Assembly (NCBI GenBank): GCA_031268615.1
Contig: JAIRWZ010000133.1
Span: forward strand, 1-6,629
DNA from: Actinomycetes bacterium
GTDB lineage: Bacteria; Actinomycetota; Coriobacteriia; WRKU01; WQUG01
Direction of reading: 5' to 3'
Length of the DNA stretch: 6,629 nucleotides
A model generated the notes under the pieces. It was given only the letters and a program-made list of their open reading frames with translations. It did not search any database and had not been told where the DNA came from. Below, piece after piece: positions 5,616 through 6,629 of this stretch. A program made the position numbers and the translations under genes. The stretch's first letter is position 1. Each line of letters begins with the position of its first letter.

Positions 5616-6629
5616 GCGAGGCGACGGCGGGGACATATGCTCATTTTATAGGCGTCGGTGGCGCCGGCATGAGTGGATTGGCGCTGGTATTATTGCAGCG
5701 TGGTGTCGCGGTGAGCGGCTCTGATATACGGGAAAGCCGCTACACGCGCGAGCTGGAGCGCGCCGGCATGACTGTGCATATTGGTCATGATGTGGCGAAC
5801 TTGCCTGACCCTGACCCGCAGGTAGTGGTTCTGTCAACGGCCATTCCTGACACTAATCCGGAACTGATTGAGGCTCGTCGCCGGGGCATTGAGCTGTGGC
5901 CGCGCGCGCGTATGTTGGCAGAGCTGACCCGTGACGCAACGGTGGTTGCGGTCGCCGGAACGCACGGTAAAACCTCGACTTCGTCAATGATTGTCTCAAT
6001 GCTTGCCGATGTGGGACTGCGTCCCGGCTTTTGTATTGGTGGACAGGTGGACGCCTTTGGGACGAATGCCGACGCCGGACTGGGGGCTGAAGGCGGGGAG
6101 AGTGAGGCAGCAGGAGAGGGAACAGGTGAGGTAACAGGTGAGGTAAGGGGTAAAGCGGGCTGTTTTGTCGTGGAAGCTGACGAAAGCGACGGTTCGTTTG
6201 TACACCTGTCTCCTGATATCGCGGTGATAACCAATCTGGAATCTGATCATGTTGACCACTATGGGTCGATGGACGAGCTGCGCGGCGCTTTTGCCGCCTT
6301 TATGCAACGCCTGTCTGACGACGGGGTGCTGTTGGTTGGCGGTGACGACGAGGCCTTGGTGTCGCTGGCGCGTGACAGTGGGAGACGCGTCGTAACCTAC
6401 GGGCGCGGCGAGGACTGCGACCTGCGCTACGGAGACGTGCAGCGCGCGGGCGTGGGGTCGCGTTTCAGCGTGACGGTGGGCGGCAGTCTGTGTGCTGCAG
6501 GCGAAGGCGACCACCAGATTCAGACCGGCGTCACCTTACCGGGCGAGCATATGGTGGCAAACGCGACTGCGGCGTTGGGTGTGGCTGTTTTGATGGGCCT
6601 GGATAGTCAGGCAGCTGGTGGCGCCTTGA
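5612..6629 (+). CDS. murC: UDP-N-acetylmuramate--L-alanine ligase (MurC), 5' part
   Basis: MurC adds L-alanine to UDP-MurNAc, the first peptide-forming step, in the cytoplasm using ATP. The frame stays open to the window edge, giving 339 residues; the C-terminal domain is missing. There is no ATG near the start: TTG 5612 (or GTG 5609) gives the sequence SEATAGTYAHFIGVGGAGMSGLAL, with the usual MurC N-terminal glycine loop. Further motifs are VSGSD, VVLSTAIPDTNPEL, WPRARMLAEL, the P-loop GTHGKTSTSSM (116-126, K120), EADESDGSF (188-196), TNLESDHVDHYG (H213) and PGEHMVANATAALG (310-323). GTHGKT plus EADESD is diagnostic for MurC. The distance from K120 to EADESD is about 25 residues longer than in E. 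coli MurC, owing to a Gly/Glu-rich insertion at about 155-182 that contains TGEV twice. The first Asn of HNxxN is Met (314). The start overlaps murG by 4 nt, implying coupled translation. Confidence 0.96.
   Translation, partial: MSEATAGTYAHFIGVGGAGMSGLALVLLQRGVAVSGSDIRESRYTRELERAGMTVHIGHDVANLPDPDPQVVVLSTAIPDTNPELIEARRRGIELWPRARMLAELTRDATVVAVAGTHGKTSTSSMIVSMLADVGLRPGFCIGGQVDAFGTNADAGLGAEGGESEAAGEGTGEVTGEVRGKAGCFVVEADESDGSFVHLSPDIAVITNLESDHVDHYGSMDELRGAFAAFMQRLSDDGVLLVGGDDEALVSLARDSGRRVVTYGRGEDCDLRYGDVQRAGVGSRFSVTVGGSLCAAGEGDHQIQTGVTLPGEHMVANATAALGVAVLMGLDSQAAGGAL
6121..6146 (+). repeat. 12-bp tandem repeat inside murC
   Basis: The unit AACAGGTGAGGT occurs twice in a row (6121-6132 and 6133-6144) and the next two bases continue the period. 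It encodes TGEV-TGEV (residues 171-178) within the Gly/Glu-rich insertion of MurC. The next bases (AAGGGGTA) look like a decayed further copy. Being a multiple of three, copy-number change would alter loop length without breaking the frame. Confidence 0.85.

Noticed and set aside
5785..6514. Minus-strand open frames opposite murC
   Set aside because: They mirror the codon bias of murC, and their low-complexity parts are the reverse of its Gly/Glu insertion.
1..6629. Search for an undescribed system, mobile element, CRISPR array or RNA gene
   Set aside because: Every part of the window is accounted for by six recognisable dcw genes; no direct-repeat array, transposase, integrase or tRNA-like fold was seen.

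Overview
The window is a tightly packed stretch of a bacterial division and cell wall (dcw) cluster. All genes lie on the plus strand, in the order murF (3' part), mraY, murD, ftsW, murG, murC (5' part). Together they cover almost all of the later cytoplasmic and membrane steps of peptidoglycan precursor synthesis, plus the septal polymerase. I see no mobile element, RNA gene, CRISPR array, promoter or terminator, and no non-coding bases between genes.

Organism: the sequence is fairly GC-rich by eye. The order murF-mraY-murD-ftsW-murG-murC, the C-terminus of MraY, the highly charged cytoplasmic tail of FtsW and the HM variant of the usual HN motif in MurC all suggest an actinobacterium (Actinomycetota). 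The style of MurC (the SRYTREL segment and WPRARML) and of the MraY N-terminus leans toward Coriobacteriia. This is recall of family appearance, not a search, and the class-level guess is weak.

Layout: 1-625 holds the C-terminal part of MurF (adds D-Ala-D-Ala). 619-1752 is MraY (makes lipid I). 1753-3045 is MurD (adds D-Glu). 3035-4564 is FtsW (septal SEDS glycosyltransferase). 4479-5615 is MurG (makes lipid II). 5612 to the window end is MurC (adds L-Ala), which starts at a TTG or GTG codon and is cut by the window edge. The junctions are overlaps of 7 nt, 0 nt (abutting), 11 nt, about 86 nt and 4 nt, each with a Shine-Dalgarno-like sequence inside the preceding gene. This implies one transcript with translational coupling.

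Working together: MurC, MurD and MurF build the UDP-MurNAc-pentapeptide (MurE is outside the window). MraY loads it on undecaprenyl phosphate, MurG adds GlcNAc, and the finished lipid II, once flipped, is polymerised by FtsW with its partner class B PBP.

I found no new system. The points worth a second look are departures from family norms: the long ftsW/murG overlap, the charged FtsW tail, a shortened central domain and C-terminal tail in MurD, and a Gly/Glu-rich insertion in MurC that contains a 12-bp tandem repeat.
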